A DNA stretch of 64,000 nucleotides. It comes from Larix kaempferi (Eukaryota > Streptophyta > Pinopsida > Pinales > Pinaceae). The stretch is taken from contig BSBM01000050.1 in assembly GCA_027924585.1 (NCBI GenBank), positions 5,484,501 to 5,548,500 on the forward strand, written 5' to 3'. The notes below the pieces were generated by a model, which searched no databases, was not told where the DNA came from, and worked only from the letters and a program-made list of their open reading frames with translations. The position numbers and the translations under genes were made by a program. Below are positions 23,201 through 35,859 of this stretch, in pieces (the first letter of the stretch is position 1; each line of letters begins with the position of its first letter).

Positions 23201-23679
23201 CGGACAGTCTGCGCATTTACTCGACATAGAATTTTGGTCATTTTTACATTAATGATTACCCTTTGGCCCTGCGAATAATTTGCCGCACACCAAAAAACAA
23301 ATTTGGGGAAGTGCAGGGTTTGTTCGACACAAAAATAGTACAAAAAAGAACCAGAAACATTAAATACATCCTTTCCCTATGACTTAAACTCCATTAATTT
23401 CTCCTTAGACTACGAAATACTACACACAGACAAAACAAGGTCGAAAATATCCCTTTCCCTGTCAAATACAAGCTTCTCGTTTTCATTTGAATTTTCATTG
23501 AAGGGAAGAAGGGCTTGGGTCTTCTCCATTTGGGACACAAAATCAAAACACTGAGGGTTTCGAGCTACCTGTGAAGTGAGATTCTTGGGTGCTGTTCCAG
23601 TTAACGAAGACAACGACGTTCCCGCGGGTTCTTTTCCTCCAGGCAATAAGCGACACTTTTTTTTAAAAGTTTCGAACAA
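20284..23679 (-). pseudogene. Coiled-coil family protein, copy 2, broken
   Basis: Minus-strand relative of the remnant at 2000-5205. Shared landmarks in order: FPKFVFWCAANYSQGQRVI (near 23270), the RVNAQTVREVLRLP segment, LPPFLTTRVFSLEFIRQ and FPLKFGPFIIKN (near 22380-22520), IPDKIQLHKQTGDFLYSDL (near 21670), a coiled coil (about 21590-20960), and EEMMDYEIPTQDQWKIVERFG near 20320. The N-terminus here (MFETFKKKCRLLPGGKEPAG) gives the start missing in copy 1. Breaks include TAG and TAA between 23410 and 23343, a frameshift before 22892, TAA near 22197 and 21934, and several frame changes between 21600 and 20300. The role of the family is unknown; conservation of order between two independent copies shows it once encoded a long protein. 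Confidence 0.7.
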
Positions 23680-23699
23680 ATATTTTATAGAACATATGC

Positions 23700-25235
23700 T
23701 TAGGTGGTTTCAGAACTTGCGATGAGCGGTTTAAATTTAACTTCTTTTCATAGCGGACTCCACCAACGCTTTCCACATGGTTAGTGGTTTAATTTACGCT
23801 CCACCTTTTCCAAGTTTAACAACTGTGCACTTTCTAGCGCAGGAACCCATTTCCACTGTCAATTTGCTTTTGGGTGGGTCTACATCATAATTCTGCCACC
23901 TTGCTACACGTTTGTCTGTTTTGGTGTGAGTCGTCCAATTTTTTAGCGCCTTTTCCACCTCTGCCCTTGGAGTGAGAGACCTTATGTAGAGACCTTAGAA
24001 TAGTGACACTATTTGCATTGTTCCTCTCTATCAACATTAATAAGCAATGCAATATTAATGTTAATAACCCAAGAATCCATATAGAATAAATTTAAAAAAC
24101 ATAAAGACAAAAATGCTAACAATATGAAGAAATCACTTGTTTGATCAATTATACCAATTCTAGACATTGTTTGTAGATGGGTTTTTAGAAGATCTAGTGT
24201 AACATGGGAAGAAGTCGATGAAGAAGAGGGAGAGATGACCATAACAGATAAGAGAAGTCTAAAAAACAAGATCAATCTTCCAAGATGGCATTGAGATGAA
24301 ACATTAAATTAGGAAAAGAAGGAGAGATCACATCTCGTAGCAATAACATCTAATGTTGGTGTTTTTTTTTTACACAACCCATTTCATGTTAGCTGCATAA
24401 TTCTATTATTCATATAGTGTCCATTTTTAATAAATTTGTTAAAATTGGAAAATTGCAATTTTTGGCCAATTCGACCCTTAGACTATTAATGACTCGAATG
24501 CTTCCAAATGGCTTCAAATGCTTCTGATTTGGGTCTGCAGGTGTTTGAAAGGTATTGGGACATAAAAAGTGACAAAATTTGCATCACTCCTCTCTACAAC
24601 TGTTAATAAGCAATGTCTAACCGAGATAAACCAAGAACCCATATAGAGGAAATTTTAGAAACATAAAAAATACCTAACAATTTGAAAAAAACATTTGAAA
24701 AATATTCATAACCGTTGAGGTGTAATATGTCACATATATGCAACTATTATAGGATTGGAAACTTCCAAAATACTTTAGCCACTTTCATTTACAATTAGAG
24801 AATGAAAGGCAAAATTACTAGGAAAATCTATGTTGAAGCCCTCAAGGGTAGATGGCTCCAAAAGACTCTTTAAAGTATTTTGAATTGGGTCTAAAGGTAT
24901 ATGAAGGGTATTAAGACATAAAAAGGAACCTCATCATTGATTGTAGACTAATATCAGAATACTTCTGCAACATCCATTTAACTTCAAGAGAAGTTGGGGA
25001 ATTTTACTAGTCAAATCGAGGTTCAAAACCCCCAAGGGTAAGGGAGAAAGATGGCTTCCCAAATGTTGTTCCTTTCCAAATTCAAGAACAAAGACATGGT
25101 ACTGATAAAGGACTTTAATGATCTCCCCAATACATAATCAATTAGTTTCTATAGGCTTCTGTAATTACCATAAATCAGATGTCTGTATACATGTATTCAC
25201 ATACTAGGGGGAAATGCTAGTAAACTTCACCACAG
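23700..25235. repeat. AT-rich spacer with internally duplicated segments
   Basis: No gene seen. Two pairs of diverged direct repeats: 24015-24130 with 24590-24695 (shared text TTAATAAGCAATG, CCAAGAA(T/C)CCATATAGA, AACATAAA) and 24490-24575 with 24845-24930 (shared GAATTGGGTCTA/GATTTGGGTCTG, GGTATT(G/A)(G/A)GACATAAAAA). This suggests an old duplication of about 0.4-0.6 kb. Confidence 0.5.
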
Positions 25236-25242
25236 CTCCCTT

Positions 25243-26550
25243 CTACACCATATACCGGATATAGTGGAACATAATCTCGATGTGCTTCGATCTATCATGA
25301 AACACAATATTTTCTGTCAACTTGATGCAACTCTGGTTGTCATAGAGTATGTCCGTAGCATCAATCTCCGCATCGAACAATCCTGTCAACATCTTGCGAA
25401 GCCATACCACTTCACCAAAAGTTGAACAAGATCCTACATGTTCAACTTCCGCTGTACTGAGTGCAACACATGGTTTCTTTCTACTGGGCCATGAGATCAC
25501 GCCTGATCCGAAACTAAAGTAACATGATCCTGAGGTACTCTTTCTGTATTCAGCACTTCCATCCCAATCTGAGTCTATGTACCCATACAGTCTGAACTCA
25601 CTATCTGAGGCATATCTGAGTCCATAATCCAATGCACCCTTCAGATATCTCATCACTTGTTTTTCCGCAATCAGGTGAAATTTCCTGGGTTCCACCATAT
25701 ACTGACTCAATGTGTTTACAACAAAGCAAATATCCGGTCTTGTATAATTCAAATACTTATCTTTGTTTGGTTGTTGGGTGGACTCCCTCTTAATCTTTGC
25801 TTCCTTGTAGGAACTACCGGAGTCTCTAACAGAGTGCTCTTATTCTTGTGGGAGTTGCTTTTGTTCCTGGTAAAATCTCCCTCACATGATAAGGATGCTC
25901 CCTCTTGTTGTAATTCCTCTTGGTGTATGCTGTGAGAGCCTGGTCTTCACTACCCATGTTTTCTTTTCGAGCTGTAATTCCTCTTGGTGTTTTCTTCCTG
26001 TGAGCATTCCTCCCACAGCCTACTGAATGTGATGAGATTCTTCCTAGCACAAATTCCTTGGATGAAGGAATCCCATGACCTAGGAGGACCATTCAAGGTG
26101 GTCATCACTATTTCTCCATTCTCTATATCTTCTTCAATGGCTTCAAGTTGTTCTTTTAATTGAGAGACTCTTGTAAAGTGTGACTGCATGGTCTCTGCAT
26201 TTTGTATCTTGACATTCTTTAATTGATTCCTCAAAGTCATCTTCTGATTTATGTTCTATCCTTCAAACAGCTTGGTCAAGGAGTCAAACATCTCTTTGGG
26301 TGTCTCTTGGGATGACACATGTGGTATGAGATGGTCCTTGATAGAATCTACAATGATCCTCTTGGCCTTGACCAAGTTCTTATTATGTAAGGCCTTAGCC
26401 TCATCTCCCTCTGGGAATGGAACCTCTTCACTTATGCAGGTATCCAATTCATTCTCTTCTAGGATTAACCCAATCCTATACTTCCATGTTCAGAAGTTAT
26501 CATCCCCTTCAAGCTTATCCTCAAGCTTGGTGTGGTGAGACATCTTAATG
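25243..26550 (-). pseudogene. Internally deleted Ty1/copia remnant
   Basis: On the minus strand from 26550: a copia gag (KYRIGLILEENELDTCISEE, NLVKAKRIIVDSIKDHLIPH, SRLWEECSQEE), very similar to the gag of the complete copia element at 46.5-47.3 kb. The gag breaks off near 25950 and is followed, after a short scrambled stretch, by the pol end: RPDICFVVNTLSQY, GYIDSDWDGSAEYRKSTSG (RNase H D-S-D-W), GSGVISWPSRKK and HDRSKHIEI. Zinc knuckle, protease, integrase and the YVDD part of RT are missing. LTRs and primer site were not found on either side. A dead, non-autonomous relative of the 45-52 kb family. Confidence 0.85.
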
Positions 26551-26788
26551 AGAAACTCAAATGGAAATAAAAGATTTAGATCTTACCACTGGATTCAGAG
26601 CTAGCTAGGGTTTGAGAGAGAAACCCTAAGAATCCAAAATTGGAATTTCAAACTTCTGTCTGGACATGGAGATGCAATTGACTGAGGCGATCAAGTTGGT
26701 GTGCTCAGATTTTGAAAACTCCAAAAATTTACCCCTCAAAAGGGACCTGTGAATTTTGGATCTGCAATTTCTGTCAAATTCTGGTTTT

Positions 26789-27511
26789 CTGTCCAATGCA
26801 CAATGGCCTCTCCAATTTTTGTCCAATGCACAATGGCCTCTCCAATTCCCAATTAGAGTAAACACTCCACTATCATAAAAAGGTACAAGATCTCCAAATT
26901 GCAAAGATGCAAATAAAAAAGATCAATAGCTACTCTCCTTCTTTGTTCTTGTGACTTTTATAAACTTCTCAAGTCCTCTATGGGTCGAATTCCTTCCAAA
27001 GGATTCATTCCAACTCAATTTGGAAAGAGATTCCAATGTGTGCCACTTGTCCAACAATTCCTAGTCTCCTTATTCCCTCATTTCGAATGGGTGTCACTTT
27101 GGTTGCATTAACTCCCTTGTGCACCTTCTTAGAGGCTAGTTTTATCCCTAACATGTCATATATTTCAGATGTTGGCATTCATGTCTGATTTGTGTCATAG
27201 GTGTCATAGCATCTTCATCATTGTTGTCACACTAGAGGCTATAGAATCTAGCCCAACTATCACAATTATTCTAAGATGCCTCTTCCTCTTCCATGGGACT
27301 TATTTTTCCACTCCAATTCGACCTTACATGACTCATGCCATGAATAATACCTCTTAAACTACCTCAAGTATGTTACCCTTCATCTTGAACTCAAATTGGT
27401 GAGAGAATCATGCCAAGTGTAGTGGGGAATCTTGCCACAAATGGGTGTCACAACCTTTTAATATGTGTCCTCATGGTCCAATGCACAATGGCCTCTCCAA
27501 TTCCCAATTAG
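26789..27511. repeat. Short repeated segment GTCCAATGCACAATGGCCTC
   Basis: The segment GTCCAATGCACAATGGCCTC followed by TCCAATT occurs twice in tandem at about 26791-26846 and again near 27477-27511. No gene in 26600-27770. Confidence 0.6.
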
Positions 27512-27599
27512 GATGGGAATCTTTCACCCTCGAAATTGGTACTAAGGCAAGTAGAGTAAACACTCCACAAGCATGGACAAGCTATGTTCTCCAATACAC

Positions 27600-30100
27600 A
27601 AAATGAGAAATGATAAAAAACCACTCTCCAATGGCATAGATATTATTGGTGATTGTATTGGAATATTCCATGGTAATGATATTGGCATGAGATCCCTCTA
27701 AGCTTTTGGAATGTACTATGAGGTCTATGATGTAAGGGTTTGAAGGTAAATATAGTTGAAGTCTATTGGTGATTATTTCTGGGATTTGATTACACTCTTT
27801 GGAGGCATCTTTATGGTCTTGCTATACATCTGAAGTATATATTGGAAGAAGTTGCTGCCATTCTTGGACGACAGATTTGGGGTTTTGTGGCCTTGTGACA
27901 TAGACAATGATTGTGTCCTTGTGACGAATATGGATTGTGATAGTGACATCAATACAATGATACATGGACAATGATATAGGTACAAGGACATAGATACACG
28001 TATAGGTTGATGGAAACCATGATACAATGGCAGTGGAATATTGTTCTTCTTATTCATATTAGGGTGGCAGGATCGAGCAATGATAGGAGATTGAAGTCTC
28101 CTTTGGGTTGGTGCTTGTGATCTCAGGGAGTTGGGGATTCCATCCAGTTGGTGCTAGTAAAACTATTGAGTTGGACTTTACTAAGGTCTGGAGTCCTATC
28201 TATAGGTTGGAAATTATGACAACCAAGGGGTTGTATCCTCGTTCTAGATGGAGCTAGTAAATCGAGGAGTTGGAGCTTCCTTAGGTTTCGAGCCTCCTTC
28301 GAGTTGGTGTAGTTAAATCAAGGAGTCAATTCCTTCGAGAGAGTTTGATAGCTGGACTGAAGATCTCTAGAGCACATGGACAAACATGAAAGTATCTACT
28401 CCACAGATGCGGTTCGACTATTCTATAGATCAAATTCTGATATGATTGGATTATAAGAATGAGACTCCATTTAAATGCACAAGGTTTTGATATTTGGAAA
28501 TCTGTTCTAAATGCTTACATTGCTCTAAAAAGACCACAAAAAGCTGCATCTATGAAGGAGCTATAAAATAATAATGCAATGGAAATGGATATCGTGTTGC
28601 ATGGAATACATGATCATGTGAAAGATAAATTTGGAAGGTGTTCATCAGGTGGGACAAGGTACAAAATATCTACACAAAGGGACCCCATTATTAGCATTAT
28701 TTTTGTCCCAAGTACCCAAAAAGATCGGGTAAATAGTTCATGAGATTTGGAGTCCAAAGAAGGCTTAAAAGGTATAAGCGAAGTAAGCTTACCTTAGGGG
28801 GCCTACAAACTTATGCTAATAGGCCCAAGTGCACTGGAGCATCAAATACATAAGATGTTAGGTGATGATGAGGGTGCTATTCGGCAGGTGTTGGTTCATC
28901 CAACAATACTAAGAGGGGGGGGGGGATTAGTATTTCCTTTTTCAACCCTTTTATATAAAATTAGTATTAAGCACAAGTTAAATAATCATTCCCAATGTGA
29001 ATAAGACAATTAAAAATTTGAACACACCGATTTATCATGGAAACCTCAAAGGTAAAGCCAACAAAGCCTTCCTATTAATGAGGTAATCGTATATAAAAAT
29101 TTTCTACAAGCACCAACTTGATGGAGAACTTAATCCCATGGATTCTTCTGCCACTATAGAAATGATGCTCCTACACCCCTCGTTTTCTACCTGCTAAAAA
29201 ATCAAGGATGCCCCACCACCCTAAATCTCTACCCACGACTGGAAGGAGGCAAGAATTCCCTTAGAAGGCCTGAACCTACCCCAAGAAGCACCCAACAACC
29301 CTATAATTTATAATAGTTTAAATTTTGGTTTTTCAGATCTTGCTTCTGATATGCAATTAACAAAACTTCATAGACACCTATGGTCCTCTTCATACATTTG
29401 ACTTGTATGGTTATATATATTTTCAAAGAAATTTATTATTTGACAACTTTATTAAGGAAAATCATGCCTCTTCATAAAAAAAATATTGGATCCTTATAAT
29501 GGCATCGATTCATCATTGATCTTCATAATCTTTCAACCTTTTTTTAATTAGTAAGGAATTACTATTTTGCAGAGTAAACTGATTTTGGCAATTCTCCAAA
29601 GTTGGCAATTTGGCCAAATTGTTTTCCAAATATGCCATTGCCAAACACCTCTTCAATAGAGTAGACGTCAAACTGACGGTCAACTAATATTTACAAATAT
29701 TTCGTGTCTGATACTTTAAATTAACCCTCCAGCATCTCTCAACAGTTGAATGATTCAAACCCATTGGATCTTCATCAATCCACATTGACGGTGGACTTCA
29801 ACATGCACTTAGATAGATTTCATAAAGAATCCGCACCGTATCCTCTGATTTAAATGTGCACAACTTAACCCAGCGTAACTATCCTGTAGCGTTGGATCAT
29901 CCCATCCAAGATTGATGGTGGACTTCAAAAGTTTATGAGCCCAATTATGAACCCTTGTTGTCAATATGTCCCATCAGTTAAATCAAAGGGTAACGTATTT
30001 GACCCTTAATGTCTTATAACGTGCTATAACAGTCTTTCAATTGCTTCGATCTTCAATTCTAACGGCTCTGTAGATTTACTGCGATCCGTGTTCTAGTTTG
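27600..30100. other. Long spacer, no gene seen
   Basis: No reading frame with recognisable motifs on either strand. Local features: repeated phrases around GAGTTGG(G/A)G and GGTGCTAGT (28090-28330), a G-run near 28915-28924, and paired phrases about a GACGGTGGACTTCAA/GATGGTGGACTTCAA motif near 29790 and 29920. Probably decayed intergenic or element sequence. Confidence 0.5.
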
Positions 30101-30396
30101 TTTTGATCATTTCCTATCCGTGTTGTGGAGTTAAATAGGATCTGCTCCTGTTTGCTCGAGGTTACCGAAAATGTTTTCTAAATTAGCTCAGTGTTCGACT
30201 CTTTCTACGTCCACTGGACCTCATCAATGTCACGTTGTTAGAGTCGGAGAATAGGAAAGTCTGAGGATTCCGACCATTTCTCTACTCAGCGGCTGTGAGA
30301 TCCTGTACGAGAAGCTTTCTTGCAGGAGTTCTTCAAGCTCGTTTCCTTGTTTAAAGGTGGAAGGTAGCAGTCGCGGAAGGACCAGCAGATGTACAC

Positions 30397-30780
30397 ACCC
30401 GTAGACAAGTCGAGAAGTTGGACAAGGAAATGGCATAGGTTCAGCAGAAGTTAGACTCCTTGGAGAAAACAATGGAAAACGAAAAAACTGAAATAATGAA
30501 AACCATGGCAAATGACAAAGCTGAAATGATGGAGAGGAATGCGCAAGAGAAAGCCGACAAAGCCGAAACGATGAGGCTAATGCGATCCCTCCTCCATGAA
30601 TGCGATGAAGCCATTCAAGATCAACCCGAGGGGATCCCAGCTACTTCGGTAGGTTCTGGACAGTCCCGTCCATCCCGTCCAACCACCGGAACTCCCTTGA
30701 ATCCCTCAAAGACTCCCTCAGAGGGAAGATTGGCAAGATCATCAGGAGGGGTTAAAGTAATGGATATCAACCCCTGAGGG
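30397..30780 (+). pseudogene. Charged coiled-coil ORF fragment
   Basis: An open frame enters from about 30385, contains one TAG near 30435, and ends at TGA 30778. The main part (from ATG 30460) is strongly helical and charged (KTEIMKTMANDKAEMMERNA), followed by a serine/proline-rich tail (QSRPSRPTTGTPLNPS). No family recognised. Directly downstream are two diverged copies of a TTTAGGTTTA(G/C)TTTTCTAT segment (30816 and 30894). Could be the end of a gag-like protein. Confidence 0.4.
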
Positions 30781-31476
30781 AACGACGCGGCCCAACCACC
30801 ACGGTCACTTCTTATTTTAGGTTTAGTTTTCTATTAGTTTAGGCCAGGGATTTTGTCCTCAGCCTGTATGTTAAGTTTGTATCGACAACTATTTTAGGTT
30901 TACTTTTCTATAAGTTTAGGGGAGGGATTTTGTTCAATGCCCTAAATGTTGAGAAGTTATTTAAACTCTGTGATGATATCCCTACTATTTGAAGAATATA
31001 TATCCAATTTTTTGAATATTAATTTTAATTGATTTTCTTAATTCTTTGTTCTTAAAATTCTTAACCTCTCTTATTTATCGATTATGTTTGGATTTATGTA
31101 TTCTGTTTTAGTTTAGATAAAGTTTTGAATTTCTTTTGCATGATAGTTTAAATAACGAAAAACAAAAAATCGAGGCCATCAATTTGACATAGTGATTATT
31201 TACTGGAGAAAAACTCTTTGAATTTAGAAAAAATCCATGAAACACATTAACAAACCATATTTTATTTCATTTTTCAGATTGAGCGAGGAACCATATTTTT
31301 CTTGGAAGTTCATTTTATCTATTTTGTATAAGATTTGAAAATGAAGTTGTGTTGATTTTTGAAGTACTAATGTTTGTAAATTTTCTTATTTATTTTGCAT
31401 AATATACATGGGGGTAAAAACATGAAGGTGGGTAACACTTCCGTGAGAAACAAGTGTAAAAAAGACTTAGCGGAGG

Positions 31477-31783
31477 TTATTCGGCCGATTAATAAACATT
31501 ATTCGGCCGAATAACAAATGTTATTCGGCCGAATAACTGTCATTATTCGGCCGAATAACGCATAAGTTATTCGGCCGAATAACTAGTAACAGTTCTCCGT
31601 TTAGGTTAACAGGGACCCTTGAAGTGTGTGCGAAGCACTGTCGGCCGGGAAAATTTTTTGAGTGTTAGTTTATTTGGACGAATAATTGTTCGGCCAAACA
31701 ATTATTCGGCCGACTAATTGTTCGGCCGAATAATTATTTGGCCGAATAAGTATTCAGCCGAATAATTGTTCGGCCGAAACACG
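31477..31783. repeat. Left array of TTATTCGGCCGAATAA palindromes
   Basis: About ten units in two groups: 31477-31583 (mostly GTTATTCGGCCGAATAAC or ATTATTCGGCCGAATAAC) and 31665-31783 (more AATTGTTCGGCCGAATAATT and diverged forms). Most are perfect palindromes around CGGCCG. Candidate protein-binding sites near the end of the element and just upstream of the plus-strand gene. Confidence 0.9.
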
Positions 31784-31853
31784 TTTCCTGCATAAAATCC
31801 CGGCCTCGTCCCTAGTTCGACATTATCTGCTGGCAATTTTTTGGACCCCACTT

Positions 31854-34800
31854 GTGGGCCCGCTGTCTATCCGTGATGCGATTGTCGACGTTCGCCACCC
31901 TACATGGTTGCCTTCTCGACCCGCGTTCGATCTCTTGCCACTCCTCGCCACTCCTCGCCCGCTTTCTCGTCACTACTCGCCACAGCACTCGGCTTCTCTG
32001 TTCGTCGACGAGGATGCTATCTGCCAGCTCGAAATCGCCATTTTCCATTGGACGGTCGCTTCCTGACGGATCCGCGTGGATTTAACGGCTTCGGGGTGAG
32101 GTAAGAATTAGTTTAATTGTTTCATTTACATGTTTGTTTGTTTTTTCCAATTTGTTTTTTAATGTATGCATATGTATTCGTCTTTTAATGTGTGCTGGAA
32201 ATGTGGAAGTGTGTGTAGGTCAATTCATTTGTTGAGTTGGTGGTTGTCTTCGGTGCGGCGTTGGTGTTCTGGTGTTAGGCGCAGAGTTGATAGTTTGTCA
32301 TTTTATCAGGTATGTTTTGATGATAAGTTGTTTTGTTTTGTTTTTGTTTTCGTATTTTTATAGTTTTTTGTTGCTAATACAATTTGTTGATGTTTGTAGG
32401 AAATTTTTTTCGTTCGACGAGTTGGTGGTCGTATCCGGTGCAGCGTTGGTGTTCATGTCTGGTTCGACAATCTGTTGACTGCGAGTTTGGTTTACAGGTA
32501 TGCTTCCTTTCTCAATTTTTTGGATTGTCAATAAATATAGTTGTCATTTAAAGAAAATTAATAAAAAATATTTGCATTCAGAATTAAAATTAGACTATTT
32601 TTTTTTTTTTTACATTAAATTTTATGTTCATTTTGTTGAACAGAGTTTAAGAACTCTGTTCTTGAACAGAGTTTAAGAACTCTGTTCTTGAACATAGTTT
32701 AGAGTTTAAGAACTATGTTCATCAACAGAGTTTTTAAACTCTGTTCTTGAACAAAGTTTTTAAACTCTGTTCTTGAACAGAGTTTAATAACTCTGTTCAT
32801 CAACAGAGTCTCTAAACTCTGTTCATGAACAGAGTTTAAGAACTCTGTTTATCAACAGAGTTCTTAAACTCTGTTCATCAACAGAGTTCAAAGACTCTAT
32901 TCATGAACAGAGTTTAAAGACTCTGTTCATATAAAGAGTCATATAGTGTTGTAAGTCCTTCATTATTTTTTTTTCTTATAAATAAAGTACGATTCTTATA
33001 ATAAGTGGATATATATATATATTTCGTGTGATGTTTGTTTATTGAGATATATAATGGAATCATATGTGATGGATGAAAAATTTGTAAGGTTATTATACTA
33101 CTACAATTAACTGCATTATATATTATATCTGATTATGAAATGATTATTAAATATATCTTTATGTTGCAATAGTAGTGATGGTAGGAATTTTAGTTAATTA
33201 ATTATGCTAGAGTTAGGAGAGGGACTTACAAAAAAAAAATCACTTATACTATTTTAGACACCCCTACATTTGGTATGTAGTTCTGTATCAGATATGTCTT
33301 TAAGTTTGTAGAATTAACATGTACAACTTCAATATGTTATGAGTTGACATTTGTGTAAATTTAGAAATCATATCAAATGGAAAGAGTGGAGTCTTCAAAG
33401 CGAAAGCGTAGGAGGTCATCACATTCATCGAGAATTGGTGTCCCAATTCGTAGTCAAAGGTTGTCAAATTCACCTCGGGGTTCGAGTTTATTGTATGGGT
33501 CACAATCATCCGATCACCAACAAGGTGATAGGGGTACAAATGATTTCCCTTTATCTTCTGTGGGAGAGCGTCGATCTCAACCTTCTGTCGGTATGAACAT
33601 TAATGTTTCAATACATGTATAATCTGTATTTTTGTTTGTTTTGAATTTTTGGACAAGGTTAACACTTGACTAAGGCTATATTTGAAGCAGAGCGAGGTTC
33701 AGAAGATGTGCGTAATTCGACAGAGCGGGAGGAAGATTAAGATAGGATTGTAGATGATGGAATAGGTGTGGGTGTAGAGCAGGGTCCCGAAGATCCTCCT
33801 AGAGCTAGGACGACATATGTTCCACTAGCTGAGGGTTGTACACCCATATCAACTTATCCGTCTGATTTACCTGATGAGCTTCCATGGGAAGGTGTTTTGC
33901 AACAAACTATCCTTGAAAGTTGTAGATCCCACTACGACAAGTTGAACAATGATCTTTCTACTTTGGATCTCACTCCAGAGAGCAGACAAAGTCTAGAGAT
34001 TGTTTTGGGGTCATTGCAAAAATTCATTGATGCATATGAGGAACTTGGACCAACTATGAATGGTTTTTTTCATTTGATGCAGAGGCGAAGGGAACAAGTT
34101 ATGGGTCCAGACAAGTGGGAGGTTGTGAAGGAGAGAGTGACCAAAGAACAGGCCAATTCAATGTTTAATTTCAAAGAAGGCCTTAAGCGAAAAATGTTGA
34201 AAGTGCAATATTTAAAGCATCCTCAAATTGCACATCTAATATATGATTGGTTCCTTGCAGCTTATGGTCAATTGCCATGGAACGATGAGGTTCCTAATTA
34301 TTTTTCTAGATTTTTCTATGCGGAGTTTATTTTAGGTATGAAGCCAAACTATATTGATATTCCTTCTAACTTTTATGGAGTTGGAAATGGTCGAATATAT
34401 AATAAAAAAGGTGCTCTTAGAGACCCTACAACTCTTCGACCTCCACCCGAGGTACCTCATCCACCCAGGGTTATGGCTTTAATATCGGAGATGGAGCTCA
34501 CATCCCAACTTGGGACAACTACAAGGGATTCTGTAGGTGATGGTTTAGCGTCAGCTCTTGTTGGAGTAGAAGTGGGATTGGGTTGAGAGAGGGCTCGTGC
34601 TACTATTTGTCAAAATTTTGTTTACGAGACGAATGATGAGGTAGATGGATTGAGCATCGACGATCTCAGGGCTTATGCCAAGTCTTGTCACGACATAGCT
34701 TCAGATGTGTTATCCAATGACACATCGAGTATGGGAGAGGTTGTTGATTATGCTATGACAATCTATTTGATCTTTTATTCATTTTGAATTGAATTTTTTG

Positions 34801-35640
34801 TTACATAGTAATAAGTATATTAAGCAAATGTATTTTGTTTGTAGTTTTCTAGAATGTTGAATGCACATAATTTTCGAGTCTCCACTAGTCAAAATGAAGA
34901 GCGTCTTAGTCAAAATGAAGAGCGTCTTGGAGATGTATATTTATTATAATAGCTGTGCTTGAACTTGATATTTTATCTTTCTTTTTGAATTTTAATAAAT
35001 ATCAATGTATCTTATTGTTAATTTGACTTATCTATGCAGGTTTCTTTAGAATCGAACTTTTTAGATGATTTACCATCTCTTGTGATCTAATGATTTTAAT
35101 TTTCTTGTTTTGGTTTTAAGTTAATTGCTTAATTTATTTTCTGTTTCTACTATGTTTTATTCATTAACAAAATTTAAATTTTAGGGGAGAGACCATATGG
35201 AAATTGGGGGTGAAGATGTAGGTTCTTTGATGAATGCAGATATTGGCACCGAGGTAATTTTGTTTAACTTGAATTGATCTCTAATATAAGTTTAACATTT
35301 AATATTTTTTGGATTTATTTTAAAATTGTTTCAATACTTTATTTGATTCATAAATTAATTTTGTACATGTTGTAGCTTGGTTCTCTTAGATTCTTTGGAG
35401 CCAAATGGAAGACTCCGGTGGAAGAAAGTGGTGGACATGCATTCAGAGAATTTGATTTACAACTTTTTTAATAATTGAATTGTTCTTTCATATATAAATT
35501 TAATATTTTAATTTTTTGAATTTAGTTTAAAATTGTTTAAATAATTTATGATATTCATAATTTGTTTTTATACATGTTGTAGGCCGAGTTGAGTCCAAGG
35601 GAAGGTCCTAGTGGAAGATAGTGGGAAGATAGTGGTTCAG
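31854..35640 (+). pseudogene. Multi-exon gene of unknown function inside the 10-kb element
   Basis: Probable first exon up to 32100 (donor GGTGAG/GTAAGAA), small exons near 32218-32309 and 32400-32497, then after a long intron 33376-33588 (donor GTCG/GTATGA), 33692-34790 and shorter 3' exons from 34845, 35040, 35185, 35376 and 35583 with AG acceptors. Exon 33376 starts ATG and is basic (SSKRKRRRSSHSSR), a possible nuclear localisation signal. The main exon encodes a conserved-looking helical protein (PWEGVLQQTILESCRSHYDK; LIYDWFLAAYGQLPWNDEVP). It has two in-frame stops: TAA at 33738 within an acidic run and TGA at 34585. No known domain recognised. By analogy with two-gene plant transposons it may be the DNA-binding accessory protein; this is inference. 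Confidence 0.5.
32640..32945. repeat. Tandem array of GAACAGAGTTTAAGAACTCTGTTC-type dyads
   Basis: About ten units with a period near 28 bp, each containing AACAGAGTTT and its complement AAACTCTGTT so that most units are themselves palindromic. It lies in the long intron of the plus-strand gene of the 10-kb element. Confidence 0.9.
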
Positions 35641-35859
35641 ATGGATAGTGGTTCAAATTTTTTTGTTTTTGTTGATATATATATATATATATATATTGTA
35701 ATTGTTTTGGACATCAAGGGTATTTATTTTTTGATTATACATATATGTACATTGAACTCACATGTTCATGAACTTTTTTATTGGATTATATATGAGTACA
35801 TGTTAATTATTTGTCATTTGGTAAAATGTTTAGAATATGTTTTGCATGAATGTTTAAAA

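Noticed and set aside
2000-23679. Inverted coiled-coil copies as terminal inverted repeats of one giant element enclosing the methyltransferase-like locus
   Set aside because: The copies are highly diverged from each other, carry different breaks, and the palindromic blocks between them are all in one orientation. Chance arrangement of a multicopy family is simpler.
31477-31583. Terminal inverted repeat of a CACTA transposon
   Set aside because: No CACTA terminus was found beside either array, and the transposase motifs are not of the CACTA type.
31812-32104. Overlapping open frames near 31.8-32.1 kb on both strands as separate genes
   Set aside because: Overlap reflects a locally G+C-rich 5' exon; only the plus strand has the following donor GTAAGAA.
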